Positions 1-9,995 of a DNA stretch of 64,000 bases are shown here, piece after piece (within the stretch, counting starts at the first letter, position 1; the number at the start of each line of letters is the position of its first letter). The DNA lies in assembly GCF_000002425.4 (NCBI RefSeq), contig NC_037260.1:14925372-14989371 (forward strand), given 5' to 3'. The notes beneath the pieces are model-generated. The model did not search any database. It worked only from the letters and a program-made list of their open reading frames with translations, and was not told where the DNA came from. The translations under genes were made by a program, and so were the position numbers. This stretch comes from Physcomitrium patens. Lineage: Eukaryota; Streptophyta; Bryopsida; Funariales; Funariaceae.

Positions 1-1585
1 CTAGTTACAAAATGAATATGATATAAAATAAAGTCCATAATAACTGGTCAGGAATGTTGCGCTTGGCTTTTATGTCATGGATTTCATGGCTATCAATGCC
101 GTGGCAAATGATCTCTGATAAGGTATTAGGGAATGTCAAAGAGGGATGGATGGATGGATGAATAGATGGATATATTAAATTATATTATATTAAACAAGTT
201 CTTTACATGTTCAAATAAATAATAAAAATAAAAAATAAAAAATTGTTGCAGTTGCTGCAGATGCCTTTTTCTTTTTTCTTTACACTTTATTTGAACACTT
301 TCGATCCAAAAGACCAAATGACTTTCAACTACTCAACAATGTCTTCCCAATTTAAAAAAAAGATATATAAATCTTTCTTCAAAAACAAAAACTCTCCAAA
401 TAACTTAGGATTTGCTTTGTTTCAAACGTACATATGTTACAGAAACATTCCACAAATGTCAAAACATCATCACTTCTTCCTCTTCTCCTATCTTCTTTGT
501 TTTATTTCAACATGTAATCATCAATATCAATATCAAAGAACCAGAATACTTTACTCTACTTTTTACTTTTTACTTTTTAATTTCTCAAAAATGGTGTTCA
601 TCAATCCCACCATTCTCGTAAACAATTACACTCCTTTCCTTTCCCATTTCCAGCAATAAGATATAATTCAGGGAAAGGCAGACGGCCGCATAATAAGGCA
701 AGGCAACATACAGTCCCTCACACATGGCAATCTGATAGACTGCGTGGGACAAAGGGCATGAGACCATTGCATGGAACCCCCTTCAGAAAACAAACCAACC
801 ACCATGTGAAAGTGAGAAATTGGGTGTGTCTCCTGATGTGGCAATGCATCAATGCCAACTTGGAACCTGTGGGGCTGACCTGGCAAGCATGTCAGCTGAG
901 CTGGCAACTTAAAAAGCACTAAAATAATACCAAGGAAAGACAGGGTGGACTTTCCAAGCCCACACCCCATCTACTTGTGACTAACTTCTAAGCTTGCCTC
1001 GCCTTAAGGGGGGGCAGGTGGGTGGGTTCCTATCCTATCCTATAACATGTGTTTCCCCATAACACATGCTACCCACGCTAGCCAAAATTGCAATAGAAGT
1101 TGCCAAGAGTGTACATAATAATGTCAAGTCATAAGTTACAAGTGACAAGTCTTGTGTCAAGTTTGTACACAAACTCCATTATTAAAAAAAACATAATTTC
1201 AAACTTACAAGTGAAAAAAACCATTCTTCACCTTGTGGCCACTTCACTTCAAGCATAGGAAAAAGGATTGAGTTGCCTGCCCGCCTGCCCTTGATTAGGT
1301 GCCCGAAGAGAACATTTTAATTTTCTGGCGGCGGCGCGTAATATCGGACCAGTGGTCCACGTCAGTTGGATGAATTTAACGTCAATGATGGATGTGTAGT
1401 GTGAATGGATGGATGAAGTATGATCGAAAGATCCTGCAGTGTATCCGACGCAGCAGAGCCCACTAGACTCTGGAGCCGCAGACAGTGCCTTCGTTTCGTT
1501 CTTGTTCGGAGATTTCTACCTTTTTCCTCTAGATGGGGAAGCGTAAATCCTGTGAGTTGGTTGGCTGAAATGTTTCACCGTCGAG
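1..1585. other. Intergenic region upstream of the asparaginase gene
   Basis: I see no supportable gene here. The first 650 bases are AT-rich. A short GGAT tandem tract lies at about 143-171, and a second GGATGGATG run lies near 1404-1415. Open frames of up to 138 codons exist on both strands, but they are of biased composition, overlap one another and resemble no family I know. From about 1250 the base composition rises towards that of the genes, so the last 300 bases are probably the asparaginase promoter. Confidence 0.6.
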
Positions 1586-1592
1586 TATATAA
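1586..1592 (+). promoter_or_regulatory. TATA box of the asparaginase gene
   Basis: TATATAA follows GAG and is followed by GC-rich sequence. It is the only good TATA motif between 1400 and the start codon at 2036. If used, transcription would begin near 1620 and leave a leader of about 415 bases. That leader contains very short upstream frames (for example near 1770 and 1852) that could dampen translation. This is inferred from sequence only. Confidence 0.5.
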
Positions 1593-2035
1593 GCTTCCCC
1601 CGCCCAGCACTTTCGATCATCGCCGGCTGCTCGGATCCTCCCTTTCAATTTTTCGAAATTGGCGGTTTCCAAACGTACAGCTCCTACTTGCGGTGGACTG
1701 CGCAGATTTCCAATTGCATCTTCATCACTTCCACTTGAAGAGGTTGAGAGGATCTTAGATTGTTGTCCAAAATGACGCGGTGACTGTCATTCTGTGACTG
1801 GAACCGGAGGACCTGGATCTTGCTTTGGTGAAGCATTATTTTGGTTCGGTGATGCTTGCTTGGGGAGAGAGTTGAGAGGCTTGAGTTCAGTGGTGCGGTT
1901 AGTTGGAGAACTCGCTGTTAGCCTGCAGCTGTGAGGCTGCAATTGCTCTCTTTTGCACCTGCGAGGCTGAAGGTTGGTGGCTCTGTGGTTTGCGGTCACA
2001 ATTCGGATCGGGTTGCAGCCATCGAGCGTGGTAGC

Positions 2036-3827
2036 ATGGGGGTCTGGGCAATTGCTCTGCATGGCGGTGCAGGAATGATTGCCAAGGAGAAGATGACCGC
2101 GGATTGGAAGAAACGCACTGAAGCTGCTCTTAACGAGATCTTGGACGTCGGCATTGCCGCTCTTAGGAACAGCCTTCCTGCTGTAGAAGCCGTTGAGCTT
2201 GTTGTGTGTAACATCTCTCACATCCATTTGTTTACATTGTGCTGCAGTTCATTGAGATATCTAATTTGAGCTGCTTGGTAACAGCTATATAGAAGATTTT
2301 TTTACTACATCTATTCCTCAAATCCTTGCACCAATTGGTGTTTGTTCTTACTCGTGCCGAAATCAGAACCATTCTTTCAAGGGAAACAATGGTATCTCAC
2401 GTGCTTCAGCGATAGCTTCTCTCGTTATCCTCTTGTGGTATCCAAATCTCATTCGATACATGTGCAAATACTGTTTTGTAGGTGAGGGCACTCGAGGACA
2501 ACACCTTATTTAACGCTGGAAAAGGTTCTGTGCTTACAAATAAGGGCACTGTGGAGATGGAGGCGTCTATCATGGACGGAAGATCAAAGAATTGTGGCGC
2601 TGTCTCTGGAATCTCTACGGTAGTGCACCCCGTGTCGTTGGCTCGTTTGGTGATGGATAATTCGCCTCACGTCTATCTTGCATTCGATGGAGCAGAAGAG
2701 TTTGCAAGGCAACAGGTCAGCACAGAACCCTAATTATCACAGCACTTAAGCGAAAACTATCTCAATTCGGTGACGCGTCTGTTATGCCGTGTGTCATTTT
2801 GGGAATTCTTAATCTTAGCCGTTTTTTCTGAATCTGTTTCCTTAATTTTCTCCAAAAAGAGTGCTGACGGTTTCGGTCTTTACAGGGAGTTGAGACAGTG
2901 GATACGAACACCTTCATTACCGAAGAGAATCGAGAGAAGTTGGAGAACGCAAAGAAAACGAATTCTGTCGAGGTAATTCTCTTTTGTTCAGACAAGTATT
3001 TCAGTATTTCTTAATTAATCCACACTTCATCTACCTTCCGACTGATATTTGAAAGCTAATGTTGACGCGGTTTTCTTCTTGGGGAACGATCTTGCAGTTG
3101 GACTTCTCTGAGCACGCTCCCGACGATCTAAATAGCGGTGACAACGAGGACACTCGCACCAATGGCAATGGTGCCGCCCATGCAGGCTATAACCCTGGAC
3201 AACGGGAGATCGCAAATGAGAAGACGAATGATCACCCGGATAGGTTTGCAATTAAGAAGAAATGCGCTCTCCATCAGGTCTTCAAGGCAGAATTTGAGAC
3301 TGTAGGTTGTACCGCAGTAGACGTCTGGGGTAATTGTGCCGCAGCAACCTCCACAGGAGGCCTTGTCAACAAAATGTCTGGTCGCATCGGTATGTGGTTC
3401 TGTCCTTGACTATCAATTCGACTTGAAATTGCCACCTATGAGCTTGAAAGGTGATATTGTTGCTCAGTTTAAGATCCTCCATGACAAGTGCATTGACCAG
3501 TATCTTATATCTCATATTTTTACAGGTGATACGCCCATAGTAGGAGCAGGTACATACGCAAACCACCTGTGCGCAGTGTCAGGAACAGGGCGAGGGGAAG
3601 AGTTCATCAAACACACTGTTGCCAAAGAAGTGGCAGCTATAATGGAATACAAGGAGCTTCCGCTTGGTAAAGCTGTGTACAAAGTGATCCATGAGAAGCT
3701 TCCTGAGAACATGGGAGGATTGGTGGCGGTATCTACCTCTGGCGAAGTGGCCATGGCTTTCAACACTCCCAGCATGTTCCGAGCAAGTGCACAGGAAGGA
3801 GGCGAACGCATGATCGGAATTTGGTGA
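2036..3827 (+). CDS. Isoaspartyl peptidase / L-asparaginase (Ntn-hydrolase)
   Basis: The exons are 2036-2203, 2482-2715, 2886-2972, 3098-3389 and 3526-3827, joined by GT-AG introns into 360 residues. Plant enzymes of this family hydrolyse asparagine and beta-aspartyl peptides. The precursor cleaves itself so that a threonine becomes the N-terminal nucleophile of the beta chain. The frame starts [13 protein letters not shown] (HGG at residues 9-11), has the EASIMDG and GAVSGI blocks in exon 2, and ETVGC in exon 4, where Thr231 is the expected nucleophile. TSTGG (247-251) and SGTG (279-282) supply the other active-site residues. The start at 2036 is the first in-frame ATG and matches the family N-terminus. 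The family is usually about 315-325 residues. The excess lies in a hydrophilic linker in exon 4 (about residues 170-215), just before the cleavage site, where linkers vary. No signal peptide is seen, so it is probably cytosolic. AATAAA lies 43 bases after the stop. Confidence 0.93.
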
Positions 3828-3869
3828 ACCATTGCAGTTTTGGACCTGGGTTTTGCACCTTATCTGAGA

Positions 3870-3875
3870 AATAAA
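3870..3875 (+). terminator. Probable polyadenylation signal of the asparaginase gene
   Basis: AATAAA lies 43 bases after the TGA at 3825-3827, followed by A-rich and then GT-rich sequence. This is a typical near-upstream element. Confidence 0.5.
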
Positions 3876-3879
3876 AATC

Positions 3880-5461
3880 CAGCACACGTCGAGTGTTCTG
3901 TGCAGAAGACAAGTTGCATTAATAATGTACTTTAAACACGGAAGGTATGTCTTACGATCACCATGGCACCATCACTTCCAAGATGGGACAACAGCATTTT
4001 GTGAAAAAGTTCATCATTTAGGTGATTATCATGTCATTTTATCATTCATATTCAAATTCCTCTTCATTCTGAGGTTTTTTGACTATAATCGAGTGAGGGG
4101 GGCAGCAACTTCAACTGTTCACCAATTGTGCGACAAGATTTCTGTAAATACAGATAAGACATCTTGTCTCCTTTTTCTCAAGACAATTTGTCCCTACAAT
4201 CTCGAAGGTTTGTTTGCTGCATGGTCTTTACACTCATCCAGAAGAACAATGGTCGCTAATGAGAACATGGTTGTAACACTTTTTCGTTGAGGTGCTCATC
4301 CCTAGCATCATGTGCCATGTCGCTAAAATGTCGAACAGTTAACTGTGGCCATCCTTATTTGTGTGGAATTTGATCCATCCGACAGTTATTCATATTCTCC
4401 ACCTACATTCCAGACTGGGCACTGGATAGCACACCAATAGTTGGTGACCTTAAGTGCACTCCGTCAAGACATCTTTTTGGAAGTAAAATATAGACACAAA
4501 ATTGTTAGATCAGAAGGCCATAACTGGTTCAAGTAACATCTCCCGTACTGACTGAAGAATCATTTAAAGATAAAACACTCATGATAGTGTGTTCGGTCGC
4601 CTTTTCATACGCACATTCCATGCATCTTTCTTCTTCGTTAGGCAGGAGGATGGAAATTGTTTTTCCTATCCAACGATGCCATCATTTCGTGAGTAAAAAG
4701 AGAAGAATCCTTGAGGTGTACAGTATTTAATTTGCATATCAGTAACGTAAAACGAAAATGATGTCATCCTAATAAAACTCCTGCTATGCTGATCAGTCAG
4801 CATTGAGGAAAAATAGGGTTCGTATTAAGAAAAATTGCTTTATATATTTTTACTTCATCTGAATTACCGATGAACTGTTCATGACTGCGTTACTGCCCTG
4901 GAAACAACACAGATTGTAGATCCTCAAGACTCAATTTCGAGGAACTTGGCAATTGTTTACACTTTTGTGGGTTTATCAATCCCAAGGAACGTCCACACTC
5001 TAAAACGATAAAATTTCAATGTCTGCAACGATTATAAAATTAAGCAGGTAGTACTGTTTTCATCGTAACAGTGGCAAGAAGCAATAAACGCAGTTGAATT
5101 ACAAAGACACTTGAGGTTGCATACGAAGTGAAGATATTGAATGACGGGAAATTAACATTAGTTTCTTGTGAACCAATGCAGGGCTAGAGACGAGCCGTGG
5201 AAAGGAAGAAACAGAGAAAACAATGATTTCAAGAAATTGAAGTATATTACCAAGAATTGAGAAGTATGAGAGACGACTAAAATCGACATGCCAGACTCGC
5301 ATTTTACTTTCTCGAAAGACTAAAGATCACATAAGCATCTCTTAAACCAATTCAGTTTGGCGCAGACCTGTGAAGATAACAGTAATTCCTAGTTTTAAGA
5401 AATCGGCACAGAAGTCTCATTATAGATTCACCTAATTGCAGGAATCTTTAAAACCCTAACT
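3880..5461. other. Intergenic region between convergent genes
   Basis: This region separates the 3' ends of the asparaginase gene (+) and the plastid L4 gene (-). It should hold both 3' untranslated regions. Open frames (for example 121 codons from 3925) lack family features and coding bias. I see no RNA gene or repeat. Confidence 0.6.
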
Positions 5462-6388
5462 CTAAGACGAGGTTTCAGGCTCGACAGCCTCTTCACTGGC
5501 CTCCTCGATAGCGCTATCCTCTTCTTCTCCCTCACCATCTCCAACAATAATCTCAAACGAACCGGACGCGCCATACATTTGCTCTAAGTACTCCACCGAC
5601 GACTTGGTAAGAATCAATTTGTCAGCTCTCAAGACATCATAGAGGTTCAGATTTCGGGGTGTAATGAGCTTGACGGTACTTACATTTCTGCTGGACAATA
5701 CCAGAGATTCCGAAGGGTTCACAGAAAACAGCAACGAATTTTCTCCTTGCTTGACGCCCCATCTCTTGAGTGCAGAAATGAATTCCTTCGTCTTAGGCGT
5801 GGTGAATTTGTCCTCAAAATCCTCCACCACCACAGTGTTAACACTTGCAGACTGCAGGGCAGTGCTAATGGCTAACCTTTTCTCCTTCTTGTTAATCTTG
5901 ATGGACCAATCCTTGGGCTTAGGGCCGAATACAACACCTCCACCAGGGCGAAGTGGCGTCCTAATCGATCCCTGGCGAGCCCTTCCGGTGCCTTTTTGCT
6001 TGTAAGGCTTCCTTCCTCCTCCTCGCACCTCACTCCTCGTCAAAGTCGACGCGGTTCCCCGCCTCCTGTTCTGCATCTCACAAATCACACCCCTGTGTAC
6101 AACAGCCTTAGCAGTCTCGGGCCGGGCCGTCCGCAGGTCCATCTCCACCTCCCCGGCTGCCTCGCCCTCGAACGTCAACATGGGAAGCGTCACTGCCATA
6201 GCCACGACCTTCCCGGGCTTGGCAGCTGATTGGCATTGCAATGCCTTCTTCACGCTCGCCCGCTTCAAAGACGGCACCACCTTCAAGCCACTGAAGGACG
6301 CATTGGTCGTGCTGTGCGACAGAGGCGAAGCGAGGGAGGAAGACGAAGAGGTGAGAGGCAACGCCACGCCCGCGGTAGTCGACGCCAT
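5462..6388 (-). CDS. RPL4: Plastid 50S ribosomal protein L4, nuclear-encoded precursor
   Basis: This is a single exon of 308 residues. Bacterial-type L4 binds 23S rRNA early in large-subunit assembly, and its long loop lines the peptide exit tunnel. The first 60 or so residues are rich in Ser, Thr, Ala and Val with almost no acid, as in a chloroplast transit peptide. The L4 core follows: RRRGTAST, EVRGGGRKPYKQKGTGRARQ, and RPGGGVVFGPKP at about residues 108-158. The end is a very acidic tail of about 25 residues (Glu/Asp/Ser), longer than in bacterial L4. The start MASTTAGVALPL is chosen because it begins a normal transit peptide. An in-frame ATG 105 bases upstream (6493) would add 35 residues that look like leader. 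Bacterial L4 is about 200 residues and flowering-plant plastid L4 about 280. The gene is divergent from the fibrillin-like gene. Confidence 0.94.
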   Translation of the reverse strand: MASTTAGVALPLTSSSSSLASPLSHSTTNASFSGLKVVPSLKRASVKKALQCQSAAKPGKVVAMAVTLPMLTFEGEAAGEVEMDLRTARPETAKAVVHRGVICEMQNRRRGTASTLTRSEVRGGGRKPYKQKGTGRARQGSIRTPLRPGGGVVFGPKPKDWSIKINKKEKRLAISTALQSASVNTVVVEDFEDKFTTPKTKEFISALKRWGVKQGENSLLFSVNPSESLVLSSRNVSTVKLITPRNLNLYDVLRADKLILTKSSVEYLEQMYGASGSFEIIVGDGEGEEEDSAIEEASEEAVEPETSS

Positions 6389-6578
6389 CGCCGCAGAAGC
6401 AAAATTGATGCACCAAATTGGAACTGCGAGCTGCTCGAACTGGCTCCCTGGAGAGAAAGAGCAAGCGTCTCTCAGGATAATAGAACGCCGCAATTCTGAG
6501 GCCCCGGATAAGGCACAACCTCAGTGGTTGCACCGAAGCTGGGTCCCAGCCTCGGCTTACACCGAGATAAAACCATGA

Positions 6579-7167
6579 CGTCTATTCCCATGACTAAACT
6601 TTTTTACGAATTACTTATCGCTATCAACAAATGTCAAATAAACCGAAACAAATAATTCCCATGATCACAACTTCAGGAACATCTCCCGCAGCTTTAGAAC
6701 AACAATTCATGAGTTGAGATTTTAGCACAATAATCGGCTCCGCAAATTTTACACACATCGTTAAGATTTGGGCGTTGATTTCAGTTTGAACAAACCACAA
6801 TGTGCCCCGCACGCCCTGTAATTTCGGTACTTTTGCCTCAATCCATGAAGCCCTAAATTTCAACCTTACGTGGACCATCCCAGTTTCAGAACTTTGCATC
6901 AGCGGCATTGAATAACGCTTTGAAGCTCTTATCCCTAGTTTGGATGGTATCCTGCGGATGGAAGGTCAGAATGAGCGACAACAGCTTTGTAATGGAAACC
7001 GAGGCTGGCTTATCCACACACGGCCAACCTGATCCCTGTCTCTGTCTCTCTCGCTCTCTCTCCCTCTCCTCTCCTTCCTTTCTGCCGCAGCTCGTGTCTT
7101 CAATTCCAATTTCATTGCGCTGCGTGTGGATTCCGTCTACACCTCAATTATCTCCGGGCTCACAGAC
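6579..7167. promoter_or_regulatory. Divergent promoter region between RPL4 and the fibrillin-like gene
   Basis: This is the shared upstream region of two plastid-protein genes on opposite strands. A nearly pure pyrimidine tract of about 50 bases (7033-7082, mostly CT repeats) lies about 85 bases before the fibrillin start codon and resembles the Y patch of plant core promoters. I found no convincing TATA box for either gene. The promoter role is inferred from position. Confidence 0.45.
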
Positions 7168-9287
7168 ATGGTAAGTCAATCCATCATTGTCCTCATTGTC
7201 TGGTTCCACTTCGCTCTCACCAGGGATTCTGCATTATTTGCAAGCCACGCATACAGTCTCAGAGAAGTTGTAGTAGTTTTCCATGTGCGTGATGGACCGA
7301 GGAAGTCGGCCCTGGGGAGAGCATATTCTATAGTCAGACGAGGATTGATGTGTTGGAGTATTTTAAGAAGGTCGCTTCAAGTCGTTCTGGCGGAAGGGCA
7401 GAAATACTTATTGGATAATTAGCTTTGTTTTGAACGGATCGCATTGAGTATTATTCATGCTTCGAGTAATAGGGCGAGGTGGCTTTGTAGGATTGCCATG
7501 GAGCTGGTCGTTCGTTGCAGTTTTAGGCACAAGTTTTTGGTCACCTGGAATGTGTTAAATGTCAACCGATATTTTGTGAGGTAGGAACATGTTGGCTTGA
7601 AATGAACTGCGTAGGATTGAGAAGAATGCCATTACTAGAAACCGAATGTCGAGTTTGACATGACCGCGCTGTTTTACGCGCTTTGACGTCCGCATGTATC
7701 GAAGTACTGCAATTTTTTCAACGTGCAGGAATGTGGGTGAATGAATAGCTTAGTGCTTTTAAGCTTTGCCCTGGAGGAGAGAATGAGACGTAATGTTACT
7801 GGATTAAGAAGAATGCCGTTACTCTCTTGTGCAGGCTTTGCGAGCGTCGGCCCAGGCTACGTTGAGTGTAACTGCCATCACGCATATTCAATATGACAAC
7901 CAGTCTGCAGCAACTACAGCTGGAGCCGCAAGTTCAGTGCGGAGGCCTGGTATCTCGCGGACATGCAGAGTGTCCCACTCCCTGCATACGAGCAGGAAGC
8001 CAGCAATTAGTGCGGTGCATCGTACTAGTTCAATAAGGATGGAAGGGGCCCCAGTTGCCACAACCAGCGAGGCAGGTGTGATCTCCAGCTTGTACTAATG
8101 TGAGCTTCCTCGCACTGCATCTTGGTTTCTGAAACATGCTAGGTCAGGTAGGAGGCGCTGCATTAGCATCGCCATATCGGTCATTGCATGTAAGAAAACT
8201 GAAAGCTCCGTGCGTTACTCAAACTCTGGAAATAAGAAGTGAACTTTTACCAATGCAATGAATTGACTTGAGAGATTTTCTCACTTGCTTTTCTATGTTG
8301 AAGTCTGTTTTTCCAGACTACTGACTTTTCCACAGGTTCCCTTGACAAGGAAGAAGGACCTTTACTGTCGGATACTGTGGACGTTTCGGAACATGTTGCT
8401 GTCCTGAAAAGAGCTGCTAAAACAAAGAAGGTCCCTCCGACTGAGGTATTTGCCGCCATTAGAGCTATTGAGAAGGCGAAAGTGAATCCTTCAAACTTTC
8501 TTCAATATCTCGGTGGTACTCAGTCGCCTGGGCGGACATGGATGCTTGTGTTTACTGCTGGCAAGAACTTGGTACGTGTTGTGTAACTTGCGGCAATTCA
8601 ATGAGATATTCGTTTACTCATCTGCTTACTAGCATCCAACCTTGCCCCTCCGTGGTGATGCTTCATTTCGGTATGCTCGGCCACACAATCATTAAAGTTG
8701 ACTATTGCTGTGAATGACACTAGGAGTTTCGGGTCGATACTCATGCCACCTGAACTTGTGCAGGTCAGGGACGCTCTCCAAGGAGGTCCTGGTGGAGGCA
8801 AGTACCTGCCTGTAACAGCAGTACAGAACTTTGATGCAGCGGTAAGTTGAAATGCACCAGCTGCTGTGGACAACTTGTGTTGTTGAAATAACTGCCAAAT
8901 CTCTGACGATTTTGATTTCGACATCTGACCCAATCATGTTTCGACATTCTTACTCTACCATCGGTTTGTATTTATGCTGGTGTGCAGGCCTTGAGAATTG
9001 AGAATGGAGTCTACCTTGGCCCTCTGGGCGCGCTTGCCTTTGAAGGCAGATTTTCAATGAACAAAAGAATCCTAGCTTTTTTGTTTGACAAGGTGAAGAT
9101 CAAGATTGGATCTCTTCCACACTTCTCAATAAATATCGGCAAAAAAGAGGATGAAGGGCGAACTCCTGGTAACACCGACCCATTCTTTATCTGGTTTTAC
9201 GCAGACGATGAGATAATTGTTGCCAAGGGAAGAGGTGGTGGTTTAGCATTCTGGTGTCGCTGCAAGCGGGTTTCTGAAAATTTCTGA
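7168..9287 (+). CDS. Plastid-lipid-associated (PAP/fibrillin-like) protein
   Basis: The exons are 7168-7170 (ATG only), 7835-8075, 8336-8571, 8764-8841 and 8988-9287, with GT-AG introns of 664, 260, 192 and 146 bases, joining to 285 residues. Residues 1-75 are rich in Ser, Thr, Ala and Arg with few acids, consistent with a chloroplast transit peptide. The folded part has SPGRTWMLVFTAG at the end of exon 3, YLPVTAVQNFDA in exon 4, then NGVYLGPLGALAFEGRFSM and a DPFFIWFYADDEI block in exon 5. The GRTW-LxxTA start and the GxFS-KRILAF pattern fit the lipocalin-like PAP/fibrillin fold, which binds lipophilic compounds at plastoglobules or thylakoids. I cannot place it in a numbered fibrillin group. 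The start is chosen because exon 2 has no upstream ATG in frame, while ATG followed directly by GTAAGT at 7168 restores a clean plastid-targeted N-terminus. Confidence 0.8.
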
Positions 9288-9995
9288 ACATCATTGCACC
9301 GTGTGCGTCAAAGCCAAGCATGCACGAGGCCGATGTATCTCTACATCCTTGTAGAATACGCATGTATATGTTAACCCCTGTCCAACTAGAATCTTGTCTG
9401 CATCTAGGATTGCGAACTAGCAGAGTGTCTTACTGAAAATTCTGGAAGTTCAATTGCAGCCTGACGCGAAGGGAGAGCTAGTGAATCAATCAGTCGACAA
9501 GTTAAAGATACTTTTAGGTATCGATACTATGTTAACGTTTGTGTATCTCTGTAAACAATGTGAATGCAATAACTCTGTATGTGCTACTCAGGGATCCTGA
9601 GACCAGTCGAAATTGTGAAACTACGGAAATGGCAGCCTTTGAAGATCATCAGACCTAGGTACAGATGATAGTTTATCTTCAAACTTCTACATGTTTGCAG
9701 AACCTTTGATATTCACGGGATGATTCTAGTACTGACTAACCTAAACATTCTAGTGTTTGCAGCTGCTAACTTCTCGCTCCCCAGCCATTAATAAGTGCAC
9801 CCATGTTATCTCATACTCATCATCAAACTATATCTTTTGAGTATCAGGGTTCGACCTCCCACCTAATAAAATAAAAGTAAAAGTATTCAAACTAAATAGT
9901 CATTTCTCTCAATGACAGTTGATTTGAAACTTCTCTATCGAGTAACCAAAAATTTAAGCGCAGTAAACACTACGAAACGCTCTCGACAGTGGCAT
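9288..9995. other. Intergenic region between convergent genes
   Basis: This holds the 3' ends of the fibrillin-like gene (+) and TIM50 (-). An AATAAAATAAAA run near 9865-9876 could end the plus-strand transcript, though it is about 580 bases from the stop. A tRNA B-box-like GGTTCGACC lies just before it, at about 9848. No gene is seen. Confidence 0.55.

Noticed and set aside
243-659. 138-codon open frame on the plus strand
   Set aside because: Composition is driven by T- and C-rich DNA (runs of Phe, Ser, Tyr), other frames overlap it, and it has no family resemblance or splice context.
668-970. 100-codon minus-strand frame with a membrane-like stretch
   Set aside because: It has no start context, homology or conservation clue. 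The single hydrophobic stretch is not enough.
1420-1758. 112-codon frame ahead of the asparaginase gene
   Set aside because: It spans the TATA box and the predicted leader, so it is better explained as promoter and leader sequence.
1931-2035. N-terminal extension of the asparaginase frame
   Set aside because: It opens with GTG rather than ATG. The family N-terminus begins at the ATG at 2036.
6108-6578. Long frames on both strands over the plastid L4 transit-peptide region
   Set aside because: They are shadows of the GC-rich L4 coding sequence and resemble no protein.
9846-9862. tRNA-like B box (GGTTCGACC), possible SINE end
   Set aside because: No A box at a suitable distance, no cloverleaf and no second copy recognised in the window.
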